In this document: piece after piece, positions 1 through 11,580 of the stretch
Position numbering within the stretch: position 1 is the first letter of the stretch
Layout of the letters: each line of letters begins with the position of its first letter
NCBI RefSeq assembly: GCF_902167145.1
Contig: NC_050097.1
Coordinates: forward strand, 44,872,095-44,936,094
DNA: 64,000 nucleotides
Source of the DNA: Zea mays
Taxonomy: Eukaryota > Streptophyta > Magnoliopsida > Poales > Poaceae
Direction of reading: 5' to 3'
The notes under the pieces: model-generated
Told to the model about the DNA's origin: nothing
The model's input: only the letters and a program-made list of their open reading frames with translations
Database searches by the model: none
Made by a program: the position numbers and the translations under genes

Positions 1-527
1 CTCCATGTTGTGAAGAATGGTGATGACGCTCCCATATCTTTGTTATGGCAGCAGGGAGATAATTTCCTCACAATGTCCGCATCACCTAGCTTATTAATGC
101 CAATAGAATTGAGCTCATTGATGATTAGATTCAAACGAGAATACATATTTCTAACGAGCTCATCATTTTTCATAGCAAAAGAATTATACTCATTTAAGAC
201 TAGGCAATGTTTTTGCTCACGGACATTGGATGTGCCGTCATGGAGTTCATGCAATTTTAGCCAGATCTCATTAGCAGTTTTCAATGTAAATACTTGATTA
301 AAAATATCCATGCTAAGAGATTCATACAAACAATTTTTGGCTCTAGCATTTAAATGAATTTCTTTTTCCTCACTCGTGTTGGGTTTCTCAGGATTCTTAG
401 GGGGTTTCATCCCGTCACGAGTGACTCTCCAAACGCCTAGATCAACGGCCTCTAGGTAACAAGCCATTCTAGCACTATAATATGGGAATTTAGTACCGTC
501 GAAGTGTGGTGGCCTATGGGTATCCAT
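1..527 (-). pseudogene. Copia (Sirevirus-type) gag, 5' part, runs off window
   Basis: Read on the minus strand from an ATG at 527, the frame begins MDTHRPPHFDGTKFPYYSAR and continues with the pattern of Copia gag proteins (UBN2 family), the structural protein that packages retroelement RNA. The frame is open for most of its length, but near 50-75 the usual motif preceding the 'YGS.ITILHNME' end falls into another frame and meets a TAA, so I see a 1-base deletion and a C-to-T stop. The gene lies just downstream of a primer binding site and a 5' LTR on the same strand. The rest of gag and pol lies beyond base 1. Confidence 0.8.
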
Positions 528-591
528 CCGTTCCTCTAAAAACATCAGCTCTTTTAGCGGTGAAGCTAAAACGTTTCAAATGAGCCAAACC

Positions 592-605
592 AGGCTCTGA
601 TACCA
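592..605 (-). promoter_or_regulatory. Primer binding site of the left Copia element
   Basis: On the minus strand this reads TGGTATCAGAGCC, complementary to the 3' end of initiator tRNA-Met, and sits two bases inside the LTR end at 608. It fixes the orientation: the LTR to its right is the 5' LTR and the element runs leftwards. Confidence 0.85.
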
Positions 606-607
606 CT

Positions 608-2311
608 TGTAGGAAACGAGTGACGCCTAAGAGGGGGGGTGAATTAGGACTTCTAAAACTTTTACTTAACTAGGCCACAAATAAATCCCTAGAGCAAAAC
701 CTATGCAAATAATCAAACTAGAATGTGCAAACTAGGTTTTGTCTAAGTGTTGTTATCTCTACCGCAATGGATAAGTTTCAATCTACACTATATAAGTATG
801 AAAGGCAAGATTGAAACTTAAATGCTTAATATAAATGCAGAAACTTAAAGAGCAAGGTAGAGATGCAAACTTTTTTGGATGACACCGGTATTTTTACCGA
901 GGTATCCGGAACCACGCAAGGTCCCGACTAATCCTCGTTGGTGCCCCTACGCAAAGGGAAGCCCACGCGAGGGCCAAGCACCTCGGTCGAGTAACTCCGT
1001 AGAGAGTCGCGGGCCTTCTCCACGCGCAAGTGGTGCTCCGCTTCCGTCTTCTCTCGGACGCTCCCTGCCGTCTCCACTATCGAGCTTCCGGCCAAAAACG
1101 TTGCGGGCCTCGTTCCCTCCGGTACACGGTGGCGGCCGTGACACAAACACGGTTGTCACGGTCTCGCAAGACTCTCGCCCCACTCGGTACAATTACAACG
1201 GCCCATGCAAGAGCCGAGGGGTTGTGTGGTTTGTCTAAACTCACTCAACTAACTAGGATTCACCTAGAGCAAGCGCTAATGCGGTCTAACTAACCTAAGC
1301 ACTTCGCAAAGCACCTACGCTAATCACCGAGTGATTCTATTAAGCACTTGGGTGTTTGAGCACTTGGAAATGTCTACAATATGCCTTGGTATGTTGCTTG
1401 GGCTCCCACACCTTCAAACGGCTGATTGGGTGAAGTACATATAGGCCCCAACTCAACTAGCCGTTGGAAAGCAGACTATTGTAAGGGTGGCACACCGGAC
1501 AGTCCTGTCAGCCAACGGTGCGCCAACTGTGTGCCAACAATACGCCAACGGTGAGCCAACGGTGCGCCAACAGTGCACCAACACTGTGCAGCCAACGGCT
1601 AGTTCTGACACACCGGACAGTCCAGTCAGCCAACGGTGCGCCAACTGTGTGCTAACAGTGCGCCAACAGTGAGCCAATGGTGCGCCAACAGTGCGCCAAC
1701 GCTGTGCAGCCAACGGCTAGTTCTGACACACCGGACAGTCCGATGCACCAACAGTGTGCCACCGGTGAGCCAACTGTGTGCCACCGGTGAGCCAACTGTG
1801 TGCCAACGGTGTGCAGCCAACGGCTAGTTCTGATAGCTAGCCGTTACGTGCACCGGATAGTGAATAGTGACTGTCCGATGCGGTGCTAGTGAATAGTGAC
1901 TGTCCGGTGCGGTGCCTCCTCTCAGAAAACTCTGTTGGCTGTCTTGTGCGCCAACTGTGTGCCACCGGTGAGCCAACTATGTGCCACCGGTGCGCCAACT
2001 GTGTGCCACCGGTGAGCCAACTGTGTGCCACCGGTGCGCCAACTGTTTTCCACCGGTGCGCCAGCTGACAGCCCATCTTCTAGGCCTTCTATATTTTGTT
2101 CTTGGGCTCCTCTGGTCTTGAGTCTTGGACTTCTAAGCTCTTTTTATGTCTTCATTTGAGGTGTTGCATCCTTAGCGTTTTAGTCCAATCCTCTTCGCAT
2201 CCTGTGAACTATAAACATAAACACTAGCAAACACATTAGTTCACAGGTTGTGTTAATCATCAAACACCAAAACTCATTTAGCCAAATGGCCCGGGGTCCA
2301 TTTTCCTTACA
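608..2311 (-). mobile_element. 5' LTR of the left Copia element
   Basis: On the + strand the LTR starts TGTAGGAAAC at 608 and ends TTTCCTTACA at 2311, so both ends are TG...CA. The 1704-bp length and the block CTAAGAGGGGGGGTGAATTAG are typical of Sirevirus LTRs. A weak TATA-like CCTATATGTA lies on the minus strand near 1437-1446. The element appears inserted in the 3' internal region of another Sirevirus; the right-hand target copy would be CAATC at 2312-2316, but the matching left copy is outside the window. It contains a degenerate minisatellite (separate entry). Confidence 0.78.
1480..2070. repeat. Degenerate minisatellite inside the 5' LTR
   Basis: Reiterated 10-25 base words such as GTGCGCCAACTGTGTGCCA, ACCGGTGAGCCAACTGTGTG and CAGCCAACGGCTAGTTCTGA fill this stretch, mixed with partial CACCGGACAGTCC palindromes. 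A longer block (AGCCAACGGCTAGTTCTGA with a following CACCGGACAGTCC) recurs at about 1592, 1707 and 1814. Several ORFs on both strands arise from the repeat and are not genes. Confidence 0.8.
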
Positions 2312-2465
2312 CAATCCATTCACTCTTATTCATTCTTAATAAGACCTTCAATTGGTTTAACTGCAAAGTAACCCATGCACTTACCATATGCAAACTAGTT
2401 CATTTCTGCACTTTATATATTTGCTTTGGTTTGTGTTGGCATCAATCACCAAAAAGAGGGAGATT
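2312..2465 (+). other. Sirevirus 3' internal remnant with polypurine tract
   Basis: The stretch ends GGCATCAATCACCAAAAAG followed by AGGGAGAT directly before the LTR at 2466. This is the usual Sirevirus plus-strand primer (PPT) context, so the LTR that follows is a 3' LTR. The upstream body of this element is cut off by the minus-strand Copia insertion and the window edge. Confidence 0.7.
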
Positions 2466-3648
2466 GAAAGGGAAATAGGGTTAACCTTTTCCTACAATTA
2501 ATTTTGGTGGTTGAATGTCCAACACAAACATATGGACTAACTAGTTTGCCCTAGAACTCATGTATTACAGGTGCATAAGGTTCAACACAAACCAATAAAT
2601 ATTCAAGTTAGGGACCCAATTCAAAAGGAGCAAAAAGGACTAGAGTGTGCTGTGGTCTGGCGCACCGGACTGTCTGGTGTGCCACCAGACAGTGTCCGGT
2701 GCACTAGGGCCGTACAAGGTCCAACCAGCCACTCTTGGGAAAACGCAGGCGCACTCTGCTATAATTCATCAGACTGTCCGGTGTGCCACCGGACTGTCCG
2801 GTGAGCCAGCGGAGTAACGGCTACCTGCGTGCAACGGTCGACTCTGACAGCGTGAACAGTGCAGCATAGTGAAATGCAGAAGTCAGAGCAGCGAGTCAGA
2901 GGGGCACTGGATTGTCCGGTGCACCGCCAGACTGTCTGGTGCCACAAGAACACAAAGGTGCCAATGGTCAACTGCTCCAGAACCCTAACGGTTGGGTGAC
3001 GTGGCGGCGCACCAGACTGTCCGGTGTGCCCATCGCCAGCAGCCTCCCAACGGCTACCTTGGTGGTTGAGGGCTATAAATACCCCCCAACCACCACAACT
3101 TCAAGCATCCAAGTTTTCTGAACATCACATTCAATACAAGAGCTCTAGCATTCACTCCTAGACACAACTCAAAAGATCAAAGCCTCTCCAAGTCTCAAAT
3201 TCATCTCAAACACTTAGTGACTTGTGAGAGAGAGATTTTGTGTTCTTTTGAGCTCTTGCTTCTTGGATTGCCTTTCTTCTTTTCATTCTTACTCTCAAGT
3301 GCTTTGTAAGCGAGGCAAGAGACACCAAGTGTGTGGTGGTCCTTGCGGGGTCTTAGTGACCCGTGAGATTAAGGAAGAAGGCTCACTCGATCTAAGTGAC
3401 CGTTTGAGAGAGGGAAAGGGTTGAAATGGACCCGGTCTTTATGACCTCCTCAATGGGGACTAGGTTTTTTGGAACCGAACCTCGGTAAAACAAATCACCA
3501 TGTTCATCCGCTTGATTCTCATTTGATTTGTTTTCGCCCTCTCTCCCGGACTTAATTTTAGTTCTAACGCTAACCCCGACTTGTAGTGTGTGTTTAAAGT
3601 TGTAAATTTCAGATTACGCCTATTCACCCCCCTCTAGGTGACTTTCAG
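2466..3648 (+). mobile_element. 3' LTR of a Ji/Opie-like Sirevirus
   Basis: Runs from TGAAAGGGAAATAGGG to CTAGGTGACTTTCA (1183 bp). It carries several CCGGACTGTCCGGTG-type palindromes between about 2650 and 3030, a TATA box CTATAAATA at 3073-3081, and the conserved end block GATTACGCCTATTCACCCCC. It closely resembles the solo LTR at 10334-11580. It is inserted in the gag region of Tekay-like element A, whose sequence resumes at 3649. Confidence 0.8.
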
Positions 3649-4231
3649 ATGCTGCTGACACTATTACTTGGGCGGAATTCACAACTCAGTTCAGAAACTA
3701 CCACATTTTTGCTGGATTAATGAAGATCAAGAAGGAGTATCTGTCATTGAAGCAAGGCAACATGTCTGTCAGCGAGTACCGTGAGTCCGTGACAAATTCA
3801 TTCTGCTGTCAAGATATGCTCCTGATGAGGTGGCTGATGATGAGAGGAAGTAGGAACATTTCATCGAGGGACTCAATGGGCCACTATAGTATGCATTGGT
3901 TGCCCATACATTTCCATCATTTTAGCGGCTGCTTGATGAGGCTCTTGCTATTGAACACAAGTGTGTTCAACTAGGAGACTTGAAGAGGAAGGCTATTGCA
4001 TAGGGGCAGCGTAGCAGCAGTGTTTGTCCTTGCTACATTCCGCCTCAGGGTACCTTAGCTCGTCTAGGAGGAGGACCACATCCAGCTCAGTATGCTCCAC
4101 AGGGGACTCCATAGACGCCTCACACTCGTCAGGCTGCCCCCACTGGCACCCCAGCGAGGCCTACAGGATAGAAGATAGGCCCTACATGCTTCAAGTGTAG
4201 TCAGATTGGGCACTATGCTAATGCTTGTCCG
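3649..4231 (+). pseudogene. Element A gag, 3' part (Ty3/Tekay), decayed
   Basis: Resumes directly after the Sirevirus LTR. The frames contain a Retrotrans_gag-like stretch (LMKIKKEYLSLKQGNMSVSE near 3718-3777) that matches the intact gag of element C (LMTVKKEEFLALKQGPLSVSE). Frame changes and stops follow. A CCHC zinc knuckle, CFKCSQIGHYANAC, lies near 4188-4230 and would bind RNA during packaging. The N-terminal half is not in the window. Confidence 0.75.
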
Positions 4232-4897
4232 GTGGGGAATTCTGGTACACCAGATCAGAACAAGCAACAGACTCCTAGCAAGGGATACTCTATTGCCAGG
4301 GTTAATCAAGTCAGCGCTGATGCTACTCCTGAAGGTGCTGACATCGCACTTGGTATATTTTATATTAATGCAATTCCTGCAACCATATTATTTGATTATG
4401 GTGCTACACATTCATTTATGTCTGCTCGATATGCCAACACAAATGAGATACCACTGCAAAATATGAAAACATCAATGATAGTAATTACACCTAAAGGGCC
4501 TGTTGAGGCAAATCATATGACACATAGATTGACATTAACAATTATGGGAAGAGAATTCTGGGCTAGCGCTATAATATTAGAGGCAAGTAGTATAGATCTG
4601 ATCCTTGGTATGTCATGGTTAAGAAAGGCAAAGGCCATTATACTATGTGGTAGGGGTACTGTAGAACTCACTAGCCCTAAAGGAGAAAGATTTCAAGTTG
4701 AAACTACAGTAACTACCTCTACCAGACGTGCGACATTCTTTATAGCCGAGGAGTTTGTGGGTGACAACATTCGTGTGGTTAGGGATTTTCCAGATGTCTT
4801 TCCAGAGGAGTTACCAGGGATGCCACCGGAGAGGGAAGTTGAGTTTGTCATTGATCTCTTACCTGGGACTGCTCCTATTTCTAAACGCCCATATTGA
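4232..4897 (+). pseudogene. Element A protease and start of RT region
   Basis: A 221-codon open stretch. The retroviral-type aspartic protease motif is changed: FDYGATHSF here, against FDTGATHSF in element C, so the D-T-G triad is broken. It continues to the linker PDVFPEELPGMPPEREVEFV that leads into the reverse transcriptase. It stops at a TGA at 4895-4897 where the family has arginine (CGA to TGA). Upstream is the zinc knuckle, downstream the RT. Confidence 0.8.
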
Positions 4898-6138
4898 ATG
4901 TCTGTAGAAGAGTTACAAGAACTTAAGAAGCAGTTAACGGAGTTGCAGGAGGCAGGGTACATTTGTCCGAGTTCCTCACCTTGGGGAGCACCGGTACTGT
5001 TTGTACAGAAGAAGGATGGTTCACAACGGATGTGTGTGGACTATAGAGCACTTAATGATGTCACCATTAAGAACAAGTACCCGTTACCTCGTATTGATGA
5101 CTTATTTGATTAGATGAGAGGTGCTAGGGTGTTCTCTAAGATTGACATCAGGTCGGGCTACCATCAAATGAAGATTAGGCCATTTGATATTCCCAAGACA
5201 ACTTTCTTAACCCGATATGGTTTATATGAATTCACAGTCATGTCATTTGGCTTAACCAATGCACCAGCTTATTTTATGAACCTGATGAATAAGGTGTTCA
5301 TGGAGTATCTCGATAAATTCGTCGTAGTATTCATCGACGACATTCTTATTTATTTCAAGAATGATAGTGAGCATGAGGAGCATTTGCGAATGGTGCTATA
5401 GAAGTTATGGGATAATCAGCTTTATGCCAAATTTACCAAGTGTGATTTTTGGCTTGATGAAGTACATTTTCTCGGGCATATCATCTCCAAAGGAGGAATT
5501 GCTGTGGATTCGGCCAAAGTAACAGCGATAGTTGATTGGAAGATACCAAGTATAGTCTCGGAGATCCGAAGTTTCTTGGGACTCGCAGGCTATTACCGGT
5601 GATTCATTGATGGGTTCTCCAAAATTGCTAAGCCTATGACCTCATTGTTAGAGAAGGGCAAGGAGTTTAAGTGGACTGAGGAATGCCAAGAGAGTTTCGA
5701 TCAGTTGAGATCTAAGTTGATGGCTACTCCAGTGCTGATTATGCTAGATCTACAAAAGAATTTTGATATATATTGTGATGCAAGTCGCCAGGCCTGGGAT
5801 GTGTGCTTATGCAGGAAGGACACGTCATCGCCTATGTGTCTCGCCAGTTGCGGAAACATGAGTTGAATTACCCCACTCATGACTTAGAACTGGCAGCCGT
5901 TGTGCATGCTCTCAAGATTTGGAGACACTATATTATGGGAACCAAGTGTCGAATCTACACTGATCACAAGAGCTTAAAATACATTTTCACTCAGAAGGAT
6001 CTTAACCTTAGACAACGCCGATGGTTGGAGCTCATCAAGGATTATGACCTAGAAATTCACTATCATCCGGGCAAGGCGAATCTGGTTGCGGATGCTTTGA
6101 GTCGGAAGGGGCAGGTCTATGCAGCTATTGTCACCTAG
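4898..6138 (+). pseudogene. Element A reverse transcriptase and RNase H, broken
   Basis: RT fingers and palm are plain ([20 protein letters not shown], then the catalytic FIDDILIY near 5330-5353). RNase H follows with [12 protein letters not shown] and [17 protein letters not shown] near 5960-6110. Breaks: TAG at 5111-5113, TAG at 5399-5401, TGA near 5599, and a frameshift near 5790 where the family motif '[10 protein letters not shown]' is split across two frames. Each stop sits where the related element has CAG or CGA, so all fit C-to-T changes. The protein would copy element RNA into DNA; this copy cannot. Confidence 0.85.
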
Positions 6139-7660
6139 TTACCCGATGAGTTAGCAGAAGATTTTGAGAGGCTCAATCTGGGAATAGTTGCTCATACAGA
6201 AGGAATTACCATAGAAGTGGAACCTACTTTAGAGCAAGAAATACGAAAGGGTTAGATCGGTGATGCCAAAATTTAGGAGATTAAAGATCTGATAACTGAA
6301 GGTAGAGGCCCAGATTTCGTGGAAGATGAGCAGGGCACGATATGGTTCAAGAATCGGATTTGTGTTCCTGATATCGATAGTCTTTGTGAAACCATATTGA
6401 AGGAGGCACATGACTCAGTTTACTCCATCCACCCTGGTAGTACTAAGATGTACCACGACCTGAAGCAAAAGTATTGGTGGTATGAACTAAAGAAGGATGT
6501 TGCTTCACATGTTGCACTATGTGATGTTTGCCAGAGGGTGAAAGCAGAACATCAAAGACATGCTGGTTTACTGCACCCGCTTAAGATACCTGATTGGAAA
6601 TGGGAAGAGATTGGCATGGATTTCATTGTTGGACTACCCCGCACATTTGCTGGGTATGATTCTATATGGGTGATTGTGGACAGGCTAACTAAAGTAGCCC
6701 GCTTTATTCCAGTGAAGACCACGTATTCAAGAGCCAAGCTAGCAGAGTTGTACATGGCATGGATTGTATGCTTACATGGTGTGCCTAAGAAGATTGTGTC
6801 AGACTGGGGATCACAGTTTACTTCTCGGTATTGGAAGAAGTTGCACGAGTGCTTGGATACAAGATTGAATTTTAGTTCGACTTACCATCCTCAAACTGAT
6901 GGGCAGACCGAGAGAACCAACCAAGTGCTGGAGGATATGTTAAGAGCTTGTGCTCTTAAACATGGTGGTAGTTGGGATAAGAGCTTACCATATGCGGAGT
7001 TCTCGTACAATAATAGCTACCAGACCAGTTTGAAGATGTCACCGTTTGAGGCTCTATATGGCAGAAACTGCAGGACACCACTGTATTGGGATCAAACTGG
7101 TGAAAGGCAGTTCTTTGGGCCTAAACTTATTCAAGAGGCAGAAGAACAAGTTCGTATAATTTGGGAGAATTTGAGGGTAGCTTAAACTAGGCAAAAGAGC
7201 TACGCTGATAATAGAAGAAGACTGCTAGAGTTTAAGGAGGGTGATCACGTGTATCTGAAGGTGTCACCAATTCGGGGTATGAGAAGATTTAAAGTTAAAG
7301 GAAAGTTGTCCCCTCACTTTATTAGACCTTTCTTGATCTTAAAGCGAGTGGGAGAAGTTGCATATCAACTAGAACTACCCAATCATCTTGCGGATGTACA
7401 TGATGTCTTCCACGTGTCACAACTGAAGAAGTGCCTCAGGGTACCTGAAGAGCAGCTACTAATGGAGGATCTTAGTGTTCAAGATGATCTGACTTATGCA
7501 AAATATCCTATCAAGATTCTTGACACTTTGACTCGAGTTACAAGGAATAAAGTTATTAAAATGTGCAAAGTACAATGAAGCCATCATGGAGAAGATGAGG
7601 CTACATGGGAAAGAGAAGAAGAACTACGAATAGAGTTTCCCCACCTCTTTCCTAGTCCTT
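6139..7660 (+). pseudogene. Element A integrase and chromodomain, broken
   Basis: The integrase HHCC zinc domain (HPGSTKMYHDLKQKYWWYEL then CDVCQRVKAEHQRH) lies near 6430-6560. The catalytic core shows [10 protein letters not shown] (first D), IVSDWGSQFTS (second D; the R after SD seen in element C is W) and [13 protein letters not shown] (E). The C-terminal stretch reads [17 protein letters not shown], followed by a chromodomain-like end (ATWEREEELRIEFPHLF), the mark of chromoviruses of the Tekay/Del group. Stops: TAG near 6138, 6256 and 6275, TAA at 7183-7185, and TGA at 7576-7578 where the family has W. Confidence 0.85.
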
Positions 7661-7685
7661 CTTAAATCTCGAGGACGAGATTCTT

Positions 7686-7702
7686 TGTAAGGGGGTAGGA
7701 TT
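7686..7702 (+). promoter_or_regulatory. Polypurine tract of element A
   Basis: TGTAAGGGGGTAGGATT lies directly before the TGTAAT start of the 3' LTR, after the usual CTCGAGGACGAGATTC. It would prime plus-strand synthesis. Confidence 0.7.
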
Positions 7703-8503
7703 TGTAATACCCAAAAATGTATACAAAGAGAATATAGTTGATCTCCTTATTTTGTGTGCCATATATTCATCATAACATGAGCATACCTATAATTAAGGGT
7801 GAATAATTAGAACAAATGACACTAAAATGGACTACGCATCATGTTGGATATTTTGTTTGCTTGTGCATTCAAATAATAATAACAATTGTAGTAGAAATGA
7901 AATAATGACTTGAGATGTGGAATTAACCTCAAATTGAAATTTGGGCTGAAAATAGGAAAAGCCCTATATATAATGTAAGGAAAATATATAAATAAAGGAA
8001 TCTTTTCACATCAACATCATGGACTAGTACATCTAGTTCAAGTTCAAAGTTTACAATCGAATGTGGATTCAAATTTAAGGGTTCAAATATGAAAAGAAAA
8101 GAAAATAGAAAAGAAAAGAAGAAATTAAAAAGAAAAAGACCACTCATGGGCCGTGAACCTTGCTTCTGGCCCATTCATTCTGCGCGGCCCATTATTCCCT
8201 CCTACACGCTCGCCGCTACGCGCCGACATGTGGGCCAGCCTACGCAGTCACCCACCCACCAGCGTCAGCACTCCCTCGCATGCGCTACGCTGATGTCTCC
8301 CTGAATGTGGGCCCCTTTTGTTGGCACTGTCGTCTCCACCGAACCCTCTGCGCTGACCGCAATCGCGCGCGAGAAGATGCCATCGGCTGACTCGGTGGCA
8401 ATGGCGCCGCCGTATACTGCACGGTCTCTGCCATTGTCGGGTTCGAGTGAGGAAGAAGCGCGTGCGCCATCAGATCTTGATGGACGGTGTGGATTAGAAA
8501 TAG
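7703..8503 (+). mobile_element. Element A 3' LTR, left part
   Basis: Begins TGTAATACCCAAAAATG. It is interrupted after 8503 by Tat element B and continues at 23881. It matches the start of the solo LTR at 28466 (TGTAATACTCAAATTTG and the following GATCTCCT.ATTTTGTGTGCC). The first part is AT-rich; 8150-8480 is GC-richer. No gene was recognised in it. Confidence 0.85.
8499..8503. repeat. Target-site duplication AATAG of element B, left copy
   Basis: AATAG lies immediately before the TGTGGGGG start of B and is repeated at 23881-23885 immediately after its end. Confidence 0.9.
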
Positions 8504-9125
8504 TGTGGGGGACAAATATCCCCTGGGTCCACTAGAAGGCAAGAAGGCCTCGCGAAAGGCCCTAGGCTCATTATTTTGCAAGGCCATCCCTTCGTGGGCC
8601 AGGGGAGGAACCGCTAGCAGAATGGATTGACACAAGAATGGATAGACTCGGGCCCAGTCAGCTCGTTGGATTTAAACATTATCTGCAATGGTGATCCGAT
8701 TCTCCCGCGCGACACCCTCAGGCGTCAGAACTAAATGAGGATAAGTCGGCAGGATTATAGAAAGATAAGCTCAGTCAGTTCACTATTACTTAGGTGCACG
8801 ATGTTATCATACCCGCATGTAATGCCCCACGGTCGAGTATATAAGGCCTAGGGGTACCCCATCAAAAGATAGGTCACTCATTAGCCATCTACCCCATTCT
8901 CTAGCATCCATCATACTAGAGAACCCCTCTGTAACCCACCATATCAAGATCCACACCAGGAAGTAGGGTATTACGCCTCTCTAAGCGGCCTGAACCTGTA
9001 TAAAATTGTCTACTGTCTCTTGTGCGCCTAGCACGAACCATCGAGCTACAATCGGTAACACCGTCCTACCCAAAAGCACCTCGAGGGGTAACCCCGGGTG
9101 CGCGGTCGGGTCCCAAACGCCGATA
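8504..9125 (+). repeat. Element B 5' LTR
   Basis: 622 bp, from TGTGGGGGACAAATATCCCC to CCCAAACGCCGATA; the final CA has become TA. The 3' LTR has the same length and is very similar. A TATA box (TATATAA) lies at 8838-8844 with the GGCCTAGGGG block after it. Confidence 0.9.
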
Positions 9126-9127
9126 GC

Positions 9128-9148
9128 TGGCACGCCAAGTAGGGGGTG
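9128..9148 (+). promoter_or_regulatory. Element B primer binding site
   Basis: TGGCACGCCAAGTAGGGGGTG starts two bases after the LTR end, the usual place for a PBS. I do not name the tRNA. Confidence 0.6.
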
Positions 9149-10328
9149 TGTCGTTGATTCAAGCTAGCTCAATGGCCATCATCTTCCAACATAAGATTGC
9201 CCTCCGACCTGGATCCGTGTTCTGCTTCGGAACCATCTCATCCGTAGCAGACGAAGAAGGAATTCTACATCGTATAGCGGATCCACCAGAGAAGAAGCCT
9301 TCCTCGAAAATCTCTAAAAAAGCTGGAACAGAGCGGGAAAAAGCGCAACCTCTAGTGCCCCAGGCAAAGACTACCTCCTGCAAGCTAGGAGCAGAGAATT
9401 CGTTTACCCGGAGAACCCCGTTGTCCACCTCATCCACGGAAAGATGGACACGGATTACAAGGAAAAAAAAGAAGCAAACGAGATAAAGGCCCGTCAAGCT
9501 GCTCTTCTGGCACCTCCACCCTCAAAGGAGAACAGAGAGAAGCTTGTCATCACGACAACTCCATTCTAGCCCGACGTTCTCTTCATTGGAGGAAGAGTGG
9601 AATCGTCCCCCATCTCCAACGACGAGCCAACCGTGTCTGGGGAAGAACCTCCTCAGCGAGAAGCTCGCCGACGAAGGAACCGACGCTGGAATGCTCGACG
9701 ACATCATGAAGCTGGAGAACGAGACCCAGCGCAGCCTATATCGTGAGATGAGATCTCGGAGGTGGGAGAAACCCCTGGTGAATGAGTCTTCAGGGAAAGG
9801 AGGAATTCCTACCGACGTGATCCTCGGCAAGCTCAAGAGCAAGCTGAACAGGATGCGAGGCTATGCCGAGAGAACCCTCTCTTCACGCGAAACCTGAACA
9901 CCGACTTCGCCCGAGCCATGAACACACCACACGAGGTCGGTGGAGTGTTGGACCGGACAGCCGACGGCCTCCCCCGAACTCCAGACGCTGAGGGCTATCG
10001 GCGGCTGCTCACTCGGGCAGCTAATCATCTTCTGCCTCTCGCTTATCCTCCGAGCGATCTATGGCACGCCATCAATAGTCGCCGGGACGCACGGAGCTCC
10101 ATCAATGCTTCGCACGAATGGCGACATGAGAACGAGATCCGGCGCCAGGAAGAGTATGATCGGGATCATGGCATCCCTGCACGAAGTCAGGCCACTAGAG
10201 TTGAGTCGGCAACGGCTTCAACTGGTGGCACAACCCGGGGACGGTCAAGGCAGCACATCGGCAACTCCCCTCCCTAGGACCGACACCACAATCATCGACA
10301 GGAGGACACGTGTGGAGTATCTACGCTC

Positions 10329-10333
10329 ACTCC
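10329..10333. repeat. Target-site duplication ACTCC of the solo LTR, left copy
   Basis: ACTCC directly before 10334 is repeated at 11581-11585. Confidence 0.88.
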
Positions 10334-11580
10334 TAAAAGGGACATAGGGTTTAACCTTTTCCTAAATATAATTTTGGTGGTTGAATGACCAACACAAATA
10401 TTTGGACTAACTAGTTTGCTCTAGATTATATGTTCTACACGTGCCAAAGGTTCAACACAAACCAATAAAAAGTTCAAATTATGGTTCAAAAGAAAGGAGC
10501 GAAAAGAAACCGAAGAGCTCCCTGGTCTGGCGCACCAGACTGTCTGGTGCACCACCGCACACTGTCCGGTGCACCAGGGGAGATCGACTTCAAACTCTTC
10601 ACCTTCGGGTTTTTGGAACCGCGCTCCGCTATAATTCACCGGACTGTCCGGTGTGCCACCGGACTGTCCGGTGCTCCAACGGAGCAACGGCTCTAGCGCA
10701 ACGGTCGACTGCAATGGACACCTACAAAAGTGCTACAGTGCGCGGACAGTTTGCGTAGAGTCAGGGCAGCTACTAGAAGGTGCACCGGACAGTGAACAGT
10801 GCCTGTCCGGTGCGGCACCGGACTGTCCGGTGCGGCACCGGACTGTCCGGTGCCCCATGAAGACAGAGCTCCAACGGTCGAAACCATCAGAACCCTAACG
10901 ATTGGGTGATGTAGCTGGCGCACCGGATAGTGTCCGGTGGCGCACCGGACCGTCCGGTGCGCCCATCGACAGCAGCCTGCCCCAACGGTTGAATTGGTGG
11001 TTGGGGGCTATAAATACCCCACAACCACCTCCACTCCAACCATCCAAGCATTCACTCCTTCACATTCAATACAAGAGCAATATACACCACTCCAAAGACA
11101 CAATTCAAGAGATCGATCCGCTAAAAGTCTCAAAATCCACTCTAGCGCATTTAGACTTGTGAGAGGATCATTTGTGTTTTCTTGTGCTCTTGTTTGCTTG
11201 GCTTGGCTTTCCTCTTCCCCATTCTTGTTCTCAAGACATTTGTAATCAAAGCAAGAGACACCAAGTTGTGGTGGTCCTTGTAGGGGTCTAAGTGACTCAT
11301 TTGATTAAGGAGAAAGCTCACTCGATCTAGGTGACCGTTTAAGAGAGGGAAAGGGTTGAAAGAGACCTGGTCTTTGTGACCACCTCAATGGGGACTAGGT
11401 TCTCAAGAACCAAACCTCGGTAAAACAAATCACCATGTCATCCGCTTCATTTGCTTTTGATTTGTTTTCCCCCTCTCTCGGACTCGAACTTTATTCTAAC
11501 GCTAACCCCGGCTTGTAGATTGTGTTTTAAGTTGTAAATTTTAGATTACGCCTATTCACCCCCCCTCTAGGCGACTTTCA
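10334..11580 (+). mobile_element. Solo LTR of a Ji/Opie-like Sirevirus inside element B gag
   Basis: 1247 bp from TAAAAGGGACATAGGG (family start TGAAAGGG, with the G changed) to CTAGGCGACTTTCA, flanked by ACTCC on both sides with no internal region, so it is a solo LTR left by recombination. It contains many CACCGGACTGTCCGGTG palindromes (about 10520-10960) and a TATA box CTATAAATA at 11008-11016. Related to the LTR at 2466-3648. Confidence 0.88.

Noticed and set aside
1453..2076. Several ORFs on both strands in the minisatellite
   Set aside because: They follow the short repeat units (QWCANSAPT-like text on one strand, HRWHTVGSPVAHSW-like on the other) and have no family pattern.
9544..9842. 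Minus-strand ORF overlapping element B gag
   Set aside because: It is the shadow of the gag frame, which has family-like text further on.
10481..10923. Short ORFs in the solo LTR
   Set aside because: They read across CACCGGACTGTCCGGTG palindromes on both strands; similar ORFs occur in every Sirevirus LTR here (34176-34716, 54360-54915).
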